A stretch of 64,000 nucleotides of DNA from Ehretia macrophylla (GCA_037974665.1 CM075771.1:2789994-2853993), one strand, 5' to 3'; counted from the stretch's first letter, positions 22,026-34,255 are shown. Translations and numbers: made by a program. The notes: generated from the letters alone by a model not told the origin.

Positions 22026-22584
22026 GTCATGTTGTGGGAAAAATTCCTTTATTTGTTAACGGTTCACAGTCCCAGCCTAGAGAGATGGCCCATTCAAAAG
22101 GCCTAATGGGCTTAACGACAACCCATCCGCTTCAACAATGCAGCATCCTCGGAAGATGTGATATCAACGCGTTATAAGGCCCTCTAATGTCCCGCAAGTA
22201 ACGTTGTCGTCATTTTACTAGCTCACGAAGTGCTATCCGGGATGAAAAAATAGAACAAAAGAAGAAAAGTGGCCTAAAACTGATGAAAACATTTGATTTT
22301 GGGCTCCAACAACGGGCACAACGAGCAAGCTGGATTGCCCTGTCGTAGAGCTCTCAGAGAGCTTTGCAACGGTATGCTCTGCGCCGCGTAACGCCTTACG
22401 GATCAAAAGTTATGGGCTTCGGAGCGACGGAGACCTGGTCACAAGCCCTACGCCCTCGGTTTGCGGGCCCAGCCTCTACGTGAAGCGAAGTTGTCTTGCC
22501 CAATGTTCTGTGGGATTCGGTAATAGAAATTTGGTGGATAAAGTATCTTGGCAACCCTAAACAGGGCAAAAAAAATTGAAAAGG

Positions 22585-22702
22585 GGGTGCAACACGAGGA
22601 CTTCACAGGGGGTCACCCATCCTAGTACTACTCTCGCCCAAGCACGCTTAACTTCAGAGTTCTGATGGGATCTGGTGCATTAGTACTGGTATGATCGCAC
22701 CC
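22585..22702 (-). rRNA. 5S rRNA: 5S rRNA copy 17
   Basis: Same haplotype as copy 13. Upstream spacer reverts to GTTGAGGGCACAGTTCC. Confidence 0.93.
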
Positions 22703-23261
22703 GTCATGTTGAGGGCACAGTTCCTTTATTTGTTAACGGTTCACAGTCCCAACCTAGAGAGATGGCCCATTCAAAAGGCCTAATGGGCTTAACGACAACC
22801 CATCTGCTTCAACAATGCAGCATCCTCGTAAGATGTGATATCAACGCGTTATAGGGCCCTCTAATGTCCCGCGAGTAATGTTGTCGTCCTTTTACTAGCT
22901 CACGACGTGCTATCCGGGATGAAAAAACAGAGCGAAAGAAGAAAAGTGGCCTAAAACTTATGAAAACGTTTGATTTTGGGCTCCAACAATGGGCACAACG
23001 AGCAAGCTGGATGCCCCTGTCTTAGAGCTCTCAGAGAGCTTTGCAACGATATGTTGTGCGCCGCGTAACGCCTTACGGATCAAAAGTTATGGGCTTCGGA
23101 GCGACGGAGACCTGGTCACAAGCCCTACGCCCTCGGTTTGCAGGCCCAGCCTCTACGTGAAGCGAAGTTGTCTTGCCCAATGTTCTGTGGGATTCGATAA
23201 TAGAAATTTGGTGGATAAAGAGTCTTGGCAACCCTAAACAGGGCAAAAAAAATTGAAAATG

Positions 23262-23379
23262 GGGTTTAACACGAGGACTTCACAGGGGGTCACCAATCCT
23301 ACTACTACTCTCGCCCAAGCACGCTTAACTTCAGAGTTCTGATGGGATCTGGTGCATTAGTACTGGTATGATCGCACCC
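23262..23379 (-). rRNA. 5S rRNA: 5S rRNA copy 18
   Basis: Copy-13 haplotype with extra damage: GTTTAAC at the 3' end and ACCAATCCTAC in box C and beside it. Confidence 0.9.
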
Positions 23380-23938
23380 GTCATGTTGAGGGCACAGTTC
23401 CTTTATTTGTTAACGGTTCACAGTCCCAGCCTAGAGAGATGGCCCATTCAAAAGGCCAATGGGCTTAACAACAACCCATCCGCTTCAACAACGCAGCATC
23501 CTCACAAGACGTGATATCGACGCGTTGTTGGGCCCTCTAATGTCCCGCGAGTAAGGTTGTCGTCCTTTTAATAGCTCACGACGTACGATCCAGGGCGAAA
23601 AAACCAGGGCAAAAGAAGAAAAGTGGCCTGAAACTGAAGAAAACGTTCAATTTTGGGCTACAAAAATGGGCACAACGAGCAAACTAGCTGCCCTCGTCAT
23701 TGAGCTCTCAGACAGCTTTGCAACGGTATGCTGTGCACCGTGTAACTCCTTACGGATCAAAAGTAATGGGCACAAGAGCGACGGAGACCTAGTCACAAGC
23801 CCTACGCCCTCGGTTTGCAGGCCCCCCTCTATGTGAACCGAAGTTGTCTTGCCCAATGTTACGTAGGATTCAGTAATAGAAATTTGGTGGATAAAGTATC
23901 TTGGCAACCCTAACCAGGGCAAAAAAAAATTGAAAAGG

Positions 23939-24056
23939 GGGTGCAACACGAGGACTTCCCAGGGGGTCACCCATCCTAGTACTACTCTTGCCCAAGCACG
24001 CTTAACTTCGGAGTTCTGATGGGATCCAGTGCATTAGTGCTGGTATGATCGCACAC
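23939..24056 (-). rRNA. 5S rRNA: 5S rRNA copy 19
   Basis: Subtype N. CTTGCCC, ATCCAGTG and CACAC; box C and box A core intact. Carries the GTTGTGGGAAAAATTCC upstream variant. Confidence 0.93.
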
Positions 24057-24598
24057 GTCATGTTGTGGGAAAAATTCCTTTATTTGTTAACGGTTCACAG
24101 TCCCAGCCTAGAGAGATGGCCCATTCAAAAGGCCTAATGGGCTTAACGACAACCCATCCGCTTCAACAATGCAGCATCCTCGGAAGATGTGATATCAACG
24201 CATTATAGGGCCCTCTAATGTCCCGCAAGTAACGTTGTCGTCATTTTACAAGCTCACGAAGTGCTATCCGGGATGAAAAAAAAGAGCAAAAGAAGAAAAG
24301 TGGCCTAAAACTGATGAAAACGTTTGATTTTGGGCTCCAACAACGGGCACAACGAGCAAGCTGGATACCCCTGTCGTAGAGCTCTCACAGAGCTTTGTAA
24401 CGGTATGCTGTGCGCCGCGTAACGCCTTACGGATCAAAAGTTATGGGCTCCGGAGCGACGGAGACCTGGTCACAAGCCCTACGCCCTCGGTTTACGGGCC
24501 CGCCCTCTACGTGAATCGAAGTTGTCTTGCCCAATGTTCCGTGGGATTCGGTAATAGAAATTTGGTGGGAAAAGTATCTTGGCAACCCTAAACAGGGC

Positions 24599-24613
24599 AA
24601 AAAAAATTGAAAA
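24599..24613 (-). terminator. Pol III terminator (representative, copy 20)
   Basis: A minus-strand TTTTC-type element followed by a run of T lies a few bases past the 5S 3' end. Similar T runs occur after nearly every copy in the array. Confidence 0.65.
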
Positions 24614-24615
24614 TG

Positions 24616-24733
24616 GGGTGCAACACGAGGACTTCATAGGGGGTCACCCATCCTAGTACTACTCTAGCCCAAGCACGCTTAACTTCAGAGTTCTGATGGG
24701 ATCTGGTGCATTAGTGCTGGTATGATCGCACCC
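24616..24733 (-). rRNA. 5S rRNA: 5S rRNA copy 20
   Basis: Subtype N. TTCATAGG, CTCTAGCCC, CTTCAGAG and ATCTGGTG. Used above as the type A flank example. Confidence 0.92.
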
Positions 24734-24770
24734 GTCATGTTGAGGGCACAATTCCTTTATTTGTTAACGG
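24734..24770 (-). promoter_or_regulatory. Type A upstream 5S promoter (representative, copy 20)
   Basis: Minus strand: C at -1, GC at -14/-13 within GTGCCC, and an A-rich AACAAATAAAGG around -21 to -32. Plant 5S genes use a TATA-like element near -28, GC near -12 and C at -1, so the layout fits Pol III initiation together with the internal boxes. Confidence 0.6.
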
Positions 24771-25276
24771 TTCACAGTCCCAGCCTAGAAAGATGGCCCA
24801 TTCAACAGGCCAATGGGCTCAACAACAACCCATCTGCTTCAACAACGCAGCATCCTCACAAGACGTGATATCGACGCGTTGTTGGGCCCTCTAATATCCC
24901 GCGAGTAAGGTTGTCGTCCTTTTAACAGCTCACGACGTACGATCCGGGATGATAAAACTGAGCAAAAGAAGAAAAGTGGCCTAAAACAAATGAAAATGTT
25001 CAATTTTGGGCTCCAAAAATGGGCACAACGAGCAAACTAGCTGCCCTCGTCATTGAGCCCTCAGAGAGCTTTGTAACGGTATGCTGTGCGCCGCGTAACT
25101 CCTTACGGATCAAAAGTAATGGGCACCAGAGCGACGGAGACCTGGTCACAAGCCCTACGCCCTCGGTTTGCGGGCTAAGCCTCCATGTGAAGCGAATTTG
25201 TCTTGCCCAAGGTGCCGTGGGATTCGATAATAAAGTATCTTGGCAACCCAAACCGGTGAAAAAAAATTGAAAAGGG

Positions 25277-25394
25277 GGGTGCAACACGAGGACTTCCCAA
25301 GGGGTCGCCCATCCTAGTACTACTCTCGCCCAAGCATGCTTAACTTTGGAGTTCTGATGGGATCCGGTGCATTAGTGCTGGTATGATCGCACCC
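25277..25394 (-). rRNA. 5S rRNA: 5S rRNA copy 21
   Basis: Subtype C with a 15-bp spacer deletion near 25228. CCAAGGGGTCGCCC in box C, GCATGCTTAACTTTGG across box A. Confidence 0.9.
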
Positions 25395-25953
25395 GTCATG
25401 TTGAGGGCACAGTTCCTTTATGTGTTAACGGTTCACAGTCCCAGCCTAGAGAGATGGCCAATTCAAAAGGCCCAATGGACTTAACCTTAACCCATCAGCT
25501 TCAACAACACAGCATCCTAGCATGACGTGATATTGACGTGTTGTAGGGCCCCCTAATGCCCCGATAGTAAGGTTCTCGTCCTTTTCACAGCTCACGACGT
25601 ACGATCCGGGATGAAAAAACAGAGCAAATGAAGAAAAATGGCCTGAAACTGATGAAAACGTTCGAATTATGGCTCCAAAAACGGGAAAAGCGAGCAAGCT
25701 GGCTACCCCCGTTGTAGAGCTCTCAGAGAGCTTTGCAATGGTATGCTGTGCGCCGCGTAACGCTTTACGGATCAAAAGTTTTGGGCACTAGAGCGACGGA
25801 GACCTGGTCACAAGCCCTATGCCCTCGGTTTACGGGCCCAGCCTCTACGTGAATCGAAGTTGTCTTGCCCAATGTTCCGTGGGATTCGGTAATAGAAATT
25901 TGGTGGATAAAGTGTCTTGGCAACCCTAACCAGGGCAAAAAAAATTGAAAAGG

Positions 25954-26071
25954 GGGTGCAACACGAGGACTTCCCAGGGGGTCACCCATCCTAGTACTAC
26001 TCTCGCCAAAGCACACTTAACTTCTTTGTTTTGATGGGATCTGATGCATTAGTGCTGGTATGATCGAACAC
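25954..26071 (-). rRNA. 5S rRNA: 5S rRNA copy 22, divergent
   Basis: Subtype N. Box A region altered (CCAAAGCACACTT), CTTCTTTGTTTTG, ATCTGATG, GAACAC. Shares CGCCAAAGCACAC with copy 31. Likely pseudogene. Confidence 0.85.
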
Positions 26072-26638
26072 GTCATGTTGAGGGCACAATTCCTTTATTT
26101 GTTAACGGGTCACAGTCCTAGCCTAGAGAGATGGCCCATTCAAAAGGCCCAATGGGCTTAACGATAACCCCTCCGCTTCAACAACGTAGCATCCTCGCAA
26201 GACGTGATATCGACGCATTGTAGGGCCGTCTAATGTCCCACAAGTAAGGTTGTCATCCTTTTAACAGCTCACGACGTACGGTCTGGGACAGAAAAACAGA
26301 GCAAAAGAAGAAAAGTGGCCTGAAAGAGATGAAAATGTTCAATTTTGGGCTCTAAAAAGGGCACAGCGAGCAAGCTCGCTGCCCCCTTCGTAGAGATGTA
26401 GTAGTGCTTTGCAATGGTATGCTGTGCGCCGCGTAACTCATTACGGATCAAAAGTTATGGGCATCGGAGAGACGGAGACCTGGTCACATGCCCTACGCCA
26501 TCGGTTTGCGGGTCCAGCCTCCACGTGAAGCGAAGTTGTCTAGCCCAAGGTACCGTGGGATTCTATAATAGAAATGTGGTGGATAAAGTATCTTGGCAAC
26601 CCAAACCGGAGCAAAAAATTTTGAAAAGGGGGGGGAGG

Positions 26639-26754
26639 GGGTAACACAAGGACTTCCTAGTGGGTCACCCATCCTAGTACTACTCTAGCCCAAACACGAT
26701 TAACTTCAGAGTTCTGATGGGATCCGGTGTGTTAGTGATGGTATGATCGTACCC
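26639..26754 (-). rRNA. 5S rRNA: 5S rRNA copy 23, pseudogene-like
   Basis: Subtype C. Two bases missing at the 3' end (GGGTAACAC), expanded G run just outside, AGTGGGTC in box C, CCAAACACGATT in box A, GGTGTGTTAGTGATGG. Probably not functional. Confidence 0.82.
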
Positions 26755-27312
26755 GTCATGTTGAGGGCACAATTCCTTTATGTGTTAACGGTTCACAGTC
26801 CCAGCCTAGAGAGAAGGCCAAATCAAAAGGCCCATTGGGCTTAACGATAACCCATCCTCTTCAACAACGCAGCATCCTAGAAAGACGTGATAACGACGCA
26901 TTGTGGGCCCCATAATGTCCCGCGAGTAAGGTTGTCATACTTTTAACAGCTCACGACATACGATCCGGGGCGAAAAAACAGAGCAAAAGAAGCAAAGTTG
27001 CCTGAAACTGATGAAAACGTTCGATTTTGGGCTCCAAAAATGGGTAGAGCGAGCAAGCTAGCTTCCCTCGTCGTAGAGCTCACAGAGAGCTTCGCAACGG
27101 TATGCTGTGCGCCACGTAACTCCTTACGGATCAAAAGTTACGGGCACCGGAGCGACGGAGACCTGGTCACAAGCCCTATGCCCTCGGTTTGTGGGCCCAG
27201 CCTCTACGTATAGCGAAGTTGTCTTGCCCAATATTTCGTGGGTTCGGTAATAGAAATTTGGTGGATAAAGTATCTTGGCAACCCTAACCAGGGCAAAAAA
27301 AAATTGAAAATG

Positions 27313-27430
27313 GGGTGCAACACGAGGACTTCCCAGGGGGTCAACCATCCTAGTACTACTCTCGCCCAAGCACGCTTAACTTCGGAGTTTTGATGCGATC
27401 TGGTACATTAGTGCTGGTATGATCGCATCC
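27313..27430 (-). rRNA. 5S rRNA: 5S rRNA copy 24
   Basis: Subtype N. GTCAACC in box C, TTTTGATGCGATCTGG and a GCATCC 5' end; related to copies 29, 34 and 37. Confidence 0.9.
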
Positions 27431-27990
27431 GTCATTTTGAGGGCACAATTCATTTATGTGTTAACGCTTCACAGTCCCAGCCTAGAGAGATGGCCAATTC
27501 AAAAGGCCCAATGGGCTTAACGATAACCCATCCGCTTCAACAACGTAGCATCCTAGCAAGACGTGATATCGACGCGTTGTATGGCCCTCTAATGTCCCTC
27601 GAGTAAGCTTGTAGTCCTTTTAACAGCTCACGACGTACGATCCGGGATGAAAAAACTGAGCAAAAGAAGAAAAGTGGCATGAAACTGTTGAAAACGTTCA
27701 ATTTTGGGCTCCAAAAATAGGCACAGCTAGCAAGCTAGCTGTTCCCGTCATTGAGCTCTTAGAGAGCTTTGTAACGGTATGCTGTGCGCCGCGTAACTCC
27801 TTACGGATCAAAAGTTATGGGCACCAGAGCGACGGAGACCTGGTCACAAGCCCTACGCCCTCGGTTTGCGGGCCCAGCCTCCATGTAAAGCGAATTTGTC
27901 TTGCCCAAGGTGCCGTAGCATTCGATAATAGAAATGCGGTGGATAAAGCATCTTGGGAACCCAAACCGGAGCAAAAAAAATTGAAAAGAG

Positions 27991-28108
27991 GTGTGCAACA
28001 CGAGGACTTCCCAGGGGGTCACCCATCCTAGTACTACTCTTGCCCAAGCACGCTTATCTTCGGAGTTCTGATGGGATCCGGTGCATTAGTGCTGGTATGA
28101 TCGCACCC
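27991..28108 (-). rRNA. 5S rRNA: 5S rRNA copy 25
   Basis: Subtype C. GTGTGC at the 3' end, CTTGCCC, CGCTTATCTT at box A. Upstream half matches consensus. Confidence 0.92.
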
Positions 28109-28672
28109 GTCATGTTGAGGGCACAGTTCCTTTATGTGTTAACGGTTCACAGTCCCAGCCTAGAGAGATGGCCAATTCAAAAGGCCCAATGGGCTTAACG
28201 TTAACCCATCCGCTTAAACAACAGAACACAGCATCCTAGCAAGACGTGATATCGACGCTTTGTAAGGCCCCCTAATGTCCCGTGAGTAAGTTTGTCGTAC
28301 TTTTAACAGTTCACGACGTACGATCCGGGATGAAAAAACAAAGCAAAAGAAGAAAAGTGGCCTAAAACTGATGAAAACGTTCGATTTTGGGCTCCAAAAA
28401 GGGCACATCGAGCAAGTTGGCTGCCCCCGTCGTAGAGCTCTCAGAGAGCTTTGCAACGGTATGCTGTGTGCCGCGTAACTCCTTACGGATCAAAAGTAAT
28501 GGGCACCGGAGCGACGGAGACTTGGTCACAAGCCCTACGCCCTCGGTTTGCGGGCCCAGCCTCTACGTGAAGCGAAGTTGTCTTGCCCAATGTTCCGTGG
28601 GATTAGGTAATAGAAATTTGGTGGATAAAGTATCTTGACAATCCTAACCAGGGCAAAAAAAATTGAAAAGCG

Positions 28673-28790
28673 GGGTGCAACACGAGGACTTCCCACGGGG
28701 TCACCCATCCTAGTGCTACTCTCGCCCAAGCACGCCTAACTTCGGAGTTCTGATGGGATCCGGTGCATTAGCACTGGTATGATCGAACCC
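28673..28790 (-). rRNA. 5S rRNA: 5S rRNA copy 26
   Basis: Subtype N. CCACGGGGTC in box C, AGTGCTACTC, CGCCTAAC in box A, TTAGCACTGG, GAACCC. Confidence 0.9.
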
Positions 28791-29354
28791 ATCATGTTGA
28801 GGGCACAATTCGTTCATTTGTTAACGGTTCACAGTCCAAGCCTACAGAGATGGCCCATTCAGAAGGCCCAATGGGCTTAACGACAACCCATCCGCTTCAA
28901 CAACGCAGCATCCTCACAAGACGTGATATCGACGCGTTGTAGGGCCCTCTAATGTCCCGCGAGTAAGGTTGTCGTCCTTTTCACAGCTTACGACGTACGG
29001 TCTGGGATAGAAAAACAGAGCAAAAGAAGAAAAATGGCCTGAAACATATGAAAATTATCAATTTTGGGCTCCAAAAAGGGCACAGCGAGCAAGATCGCTA
29101 CCCCCTTCGTAGAGCTGTCGGAGAGCTTTGCAATAGTATGCTGTGCGCCGCGTAACTCCTTACGGATCAAAAGTTATGGGTACCGGAACGACAGAGACCT
29201 GGTCACAAGCCCTACGCCCTCGGTTTGCGGGCCCAGCCTCCACGTGAAGCGAAGTTGTCTAGCCCAAGGTGCCGTGGGATTCGATAATAGAAATGTGGGG
29301 GATAAAGTATCTTGGCAACCCAAACCGGAGCAAAAAACATTGAAAATGGGGGGG

Positions 29355-29472
29355 GGGGGCAACACAAGGACTTACCAGGGGGTCACCCATCCTAGTACTA
29401 CTCTCGCCCAAGCACGCTTAACCTCGGAGTTCTGATGGGATCCGGTACTCTACTGATGGTATGATCGCACCC
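29355..29472 (-). rRNA. 5S rRNA: 5S rRNA copy 27, pseudogene-like
   Basis: Subtype C with TCTAGCCC marker. Long G run fused to the 3' end, CACAAGG, CTTACCAGG, AACCTCGG, and GGTACTCTACTGATGG in place of the usual 5' region. Confidence 0.82.
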
Positions 29473-30066
29473 GTCATGTTGAGGGCACAATTCCTTTATG
29501 TGTTAACGGTTCGTAGTCCCAGCCCAGAGAGAAGGCCAAATCAAAAGGCCCAATGGGCTTAACGATAACCCATCCTCTTCAACAACGCAACATCCTAGCA
29601 AGACGTTATAACGACGCATTGAAGGCGCCCCTAATGTCGTGATATCGACGCGTTGTAAGGCCCCCTAATGTCCCGTGAGTAAGGTTGTCGTACTTTTAAC
29701 AGCTCACGACATACGATCCGGGGTGAAAAAACAAAGCAAAAGAAGAAAAGTTGCCTGAAACTGATGAAAACATTCGATTTTGGGCTCCAAAAATGGGCAG
29801 AGCGAGCAAGCTGGCTGCACCCGTCGTAGAGTTCACAGAGAGCTTCGCAACGGTATGCTGTGTGCCACGTAACTCCTTACGGATCAAAAGTTACGGGCAC
29901 CGGAGCGACGGAGACCTGGTCATAAGCCCTACGCCCTCGGTTTGCGGGCCCAACCTCTATGTGAAGCGAAGTTGTCTTGCCCAATGTTCCGTGGGATTCG
30001 GTAATAGAAATTTGGTGGATAAAGTATCTTGGAAACCCTAACCGGGGCAAAAAAAAATTGAAAAGG

Positions 30067-30184
30067 GGGTGCAACACGAGGACTTCCCAGGGGGTCAACC
30101 ATCCTAGTACTACTCTTGCCCAAGCACGCTTAACTTCAAAGTTCTGATGAGATCCAGTTCATTAGTGCTGGCATGATCGCACCC
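30067..30184 (-). rRNA. 5S rRNA: 5S rRNA copy 28
   Basis: Subtype N. GTCAACC, CTTGCCC, TTCAAAGTTCTGATGAG, ATCCAGTTC, GGCATG. Its unit is 712 bp because of a spacer duplication near 29602-29671. Confidence 0.88.
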
Positions 30185-30742
30185 GTCATGTTGAGGGCAC
30201 AATTCCTTTATTTGTTAACGGTTCACAGTTCCAGCCTAGAGAGATGGCCCATTCAAAAGGCCCAACGGGCTTAACTACAACCTATCCACTTCAACAACGT
30301 AGCATCCTTGAAAGACGTGATATCGACACATTGTAGGGCACACTAATGTCCCGCGAGTAAGGTTGTCTTCATTTTAACTGCTCACGACGTACAATCCGGG
30401 ACAGAAAAATAGAGCAAAAGAAGAAAAGTGGCCAGAAACTAATGAAAACGTTCAATTTTGTGCTTCAAAAAGGGCATAGCGAGCAAGCTTGTTGCCCCCT
30501 TCGTAGAGCTGTCGGAGTTCTTTGCAACGGTATGCTATGCGCTGAATAACTCCTTACGGATAAAACGTTATGGGCACCAGAGCGACGGAGACTTGGTCAC
30601 AAGCCCTACACCCTCGATTTGCAGGCCCAGCCACCACGTGAAGTGAATTTGTCTTGCCCAATGTGCCGTGGGATTCAGTAATAGAAATGTGGTGGATAAA
30701 GTATCTTGGCTACCTAAACCGGACCAAAAAAAATTGAAAAGG

Positions 30743-30860
30743 GGAGGCAACACGAGGACCTCCCAAGGGGTCACCCATCCCAGTACTACTCTCGCCCAAG
30801 CACGCTTAACTTCGGAGTTTTGATGTGATCCGGTGCATTAGTGCTGGTATGATCGCATCC
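30743..30860 (-). rRNA. 5S rRNA: 5S rRNA copy 29
   Basis: Subtype C. 3' end reads GGAGGCAAC, GGACCTCCCAAGG in box C, CCCAGTAC, TTTTGATGTGATCC, GCATCC. Confidence 0.88.
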
Positions 30861-31420
30861 GTCATGTTGAGGGCACAATTCATTTATGTGTTAACGGTTC
30901 ACAGTCCCAGCCTAGAGAGATGGCCTATTCAAAAGGCCCAATGGGCTTAACAATAACCCATCTGCTTCAACAAAGAAGCATCCTAGCGAGACGTGATATC
31001 GACGCATTGTATGGCCCTCTAATGTCCTGCGAGTAAGGTTGTCGTCCTTTTAACAACTCTCGACGAACGATCCGGGACGAAAAAACTGAGCAAAAGAAGA
31101 AAAGTTCCCTGAAACTGATGAAAACGTTCAATTTTGGGCTCCAAAAATGGGCACAGCGAGCAAACTAGCTGCCCCCGTCGTTGAGCTCTCATAGAGTTTT
31201 GCAACGGTAAGCTGTGCACCGCGTAACTCCTTACGGATCAAAAGTTATGGGCACCAGAGCGACGGAAACCTGGTCACAAGCCTTACGCCCTCGGTTTGCG
31301 GTCCCAGCCTCCATGTGAAGCGAATTTTTCTTGCCCAAGGTGCCGTGGGATTCGATAATAGAAATGCGGTGGATAAAGTATCTTGGCAACCCAAACCGGA
31401 GCAAAAAAAATTGAAAAGGG

Positions 31421-31538
31421 GGGTGCAACACGAGGACTTCCCAGGGGGTCACCGATCCTAGTACTACTCTCGCCCAAGCACGCTTAACTTCAGAGTTCTG
31501 ATGGGATCCGGTGCATTAGTGCTGGTATGATCACACCT
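31421..31538 (-). rRNA. 5S rRNA: 5S rRNA copy 30
   Basis: Subtype C. CACCGATCC in box C, CTTCAGAG, and TCACACCT at the 5' end. Box A intact. Confidence 0.92.
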
Positions 31539-32097
31539 GTCATGTTGAGGGCATAGTTCCTTTATGTGTTAACGGTTCACAATCCAAGCCCAGAGAGATG
31601 GCCAATTCAAAAGGCTCAATGGGCTTAACGTTAACCCATCCACTTCAACAACACAGCATCCTAGCAAGACGTGAAATAGACGCGTTGGAGGGCCCCTAAT
31701 GTCCCGCGAGTAAGGTTGTCGTCCTTTTAACAGCTCACGACGTACGATCTGGGATGAAAAAACAGAGCAATAGAAGAAAAAGTGGCTTGAAACTGATGAA
31801 ATCGTTCGATTTTGGGCTCCAAAAAGGGGCATAGCGAGCAAGCTGGCTGCCGCCGTTGTAGAGCTCTCAGGGAGCTTTGCAACGGTATGCTGTGCGCCGC
31901 GTAACTCCTTACGGATCAAAAGTTATAGGCACCGGAGCGACGGAGACCTGGTCACAAGCCCTACGCCATCGGTTTGCTGGCCCAGCCTCTACGTGAAGCG
32001 AAGTTGTCTTGCCCAATGTTCCGTGGGATTCGGTAATAGAAATTTGGTGGATAAAGTGTCTCGGCAACCCTAACCAGGGCAAAAAAAATTGAAAAGG

Positions 32098-32214
32098 GGG
32101 TCAACACGAGGACTTCCCATGGGGTCTCCCATCCTAGTACTACTCTCGCCAAAGCACACTTAACTTCGGAGTTTTGATGGGATCCGGTGCCTTAGTGCTA
32201 GTAGGATTCCACAC
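32098..32214 (-). rRNA. 5S rRNA: 5S rRNA copy 31, pseudogene-like
   Basis: Subtype N. One base deleted at the 3' end (GGTCAACAC), GTCTCCC in box C, CCAAAGCACACTT in box A, GTGCCTTAGTGCTAGTAGG. Most of the 5' conserved block is altered. Confidence 0.82.
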
Positions 32215-32773
32215 GTCATGTTGAGGGCACAATTGCTTTATTTATTAATGGGTCACAGTCCTAGCCTAGAGAGATGGCCCATTCAAAAGGCCTAATGGGC
32301 TTAACGACAACCCATCACCTTCAACAACCCAGGATCCTCGCAAGACGTGATATCAACGCGTTGTAGGGCCCTCTAATGTCCCGCGAGTAAGGTTTTCATC
32401 CATTTAACAGCTCATGACGTACGATCCGGGATGAAAAAACAGAGCAAAAGAAGAAAAGTGGGCTAAAACTGATGAAAACGTTCAATTTTGGGATCCAAAA
32501 AGGGCACATCAAGCAAGTTGGCTGCCCCCGTCGTAGAGCTCTCAGAGAGCTTTGCAACGGTATGCTGTGCGCCGCGTAACTCCTTACGGATCAAAAGTTA
32601 TGGGCACCGGAGCGACGGAGATCTGGTCACAAGCCCTACGCCCTCGGTTTGCGGGCCCAGCCTCTACGTGAAGCGAAGTTGTCTTGCCCAATGTTCTGTT
32701 CGATTAGGTTATAGAAATTTGGTGGATAAAGTATCTTGGCAACCCTAACCTGGGCAAAAAAAATTGAAAAGGG

Positions 32774-32891
32774 GGGTGCAACACAAGGACTTCCCAAGGG
32801 GTCATCCATCATAGTACTACTCTCGTCCAAGCACGCTTAACTTCGGAGTTCTGATGGGATCCGGTGCATTAGCGCTGGTATGATTGAACCC
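32774..32891 (-). rRNA. 5S rRNA: 5S rRNA copy 32
   Basis: Subtype N. CACAAGG, GTCATCCATCATAG in box C, CGTCCAAGC, TTAGCGCTGG, GATTGAACCC. Confidence 0.88.
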
Positions 32892-33462
32892 GTCATGTTG
32901 AGGGTACAATTCGTTCATTTGTTAATGGTTCACAGTCCCAGCTAGAGAGATGGCCCATTCAAAAGGCCCAATGGGCTTAACGACAACCCATCCGCTTCAA
33001 CAACGCAGCATCCTTACAAGACGTGATATCGACGCGCTGTAGGGCCATCTAATGTCCCGCGACTAAGGTTGTCGTCCTTTTAACAGCGTACGACGTACGG
33101 TCTGGGACAGAAAAATAGAGCAAAAGAAGAAAAGTGGCCTTAAACAGATGAAAATGTTCAATTTTGGGCTCCAAAAATGGCACAGCGAGCAAGGTCACTG
33201 CCTTCTTCGTAGAGCTATCGGAGAGCTTTGCAACGGTATGCTGTGCGCGCGTAACTCGTTACGGATCAAAAGTTATGGGCACCGGAGCGACGGAGACCTT
33301 GTCACAAGCCCTACGCCCTAGGTTTGCAGGCCCAGCCTCCATGTGAAGCGAAGTTGTCTAGCCCAAGGTGCCGTGGGATTCGATAATAGAAATGTGGTGG
33401 AAAAAGTATCTTGGCAACCTAAACCGGAGCAAAAAAAATTGTAAAGGGGGGGGGGGGGGGGG

Positions 33463-33580
33463 AGGGGCAGCACGAGGACTTCCCAGGGGGTCACCCATCC
33501 TAGTACTACTCTCACCCAAGCACGCTTAACTTCGGAGTTCTGATGGGATCCGGTGCATTAGTGCTGGTATGATTGATCCC
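33463..33580 (-). rRNA. 5S rRNA: 5S rRNA copy 33
   Basis: Subtype C, TCTAGCCC marker. The G run abutting its 3' end is the longest in the window (33446-33462). CTCACCC, and GATTGATCCC at the 5' end; otherwise close to consensus. Confidence 0.88.
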
Positions 33581-34137
33581 GTCATGTTGAGGGCACAATT
33601 CGTTCATTTGTTAACAGTTCACAGTCCCAGCCAAGAGAGATGGCGCATTCAAAAGGCCCAATGGGCCTAACGACAACCCATCCACTTCAACAACGCAGCA
33701 TCCTCACAAGACGTGATATCGACGCGCTGCAGGGCCCTTTGATGTCTCGCGAGTAAGGTTGTCATCCTTTTCACAGCTTACAACGTACGGTCTGGGATAG
33801 AAAAACATAGCAAAAGAAGAAAGTGGCATAAAACATATGAAAATGATCAATTTTGGTCTCCAAAAAAGGCACAGCGAGCAAGCTCGCTGCCCCCTTCGTA
33901 GAGTTGTCGGAGAGCTTTGCAACGGTATGCTGTGCGCCGCGTAACTCGTTAAGAATCAAAAGTTATGGACACCGAAGCGACGGAGACTTGGTCACAAGCC
34001 CTACGCCCTCGGTTTGCTGGCCCAGCCTCCATGTGAAGTGAAGTTGTCTAGCCCAAGGTGCCGTGGGATTCGATAATAGAAATGTGGTGGATAAAGTATC
34101 TTGGCAACCCAAACCGGAGCAAAAAACATTGAAAATA

Positions 34138-34255
34138 GGGGGCAACACAAGGACTTCCTAGGGGGTCACCCATCCCAGTACTGCTATCGCCCAAGCACGC
34201 TTAACTTTGGAGTTTTGATGTGATCCGGTGCATTAGTGCTGGTATGATCGCATCA
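34138..34255 (-). rRNA. 5S rRNA: 5S rRNA copy 34
   Basis: Subtype C, TCTAGCCC marker. GGGGGCAACACAAGG, CCTAGG, CCCAGTACTGCTATCG, AACTTTGG, TTTTGATGTG, CATCA 5' end. Confidence 0.86.

Larger units (their letters stand above)
19600..22300. repeat. Dimer higher-order duplication (offset 1352 bp)
   Basis: About 19600-20950 is repeated nearly identically at about 20952-22300. Copies 13 and 15 share TTCACAGG and ATCTGGTG; copies 14 and 16 share CACAAGG and CTTGCCTAAG. A third, partial copy of the dimer reappears near 23400-24300. Confidence 0.85.
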
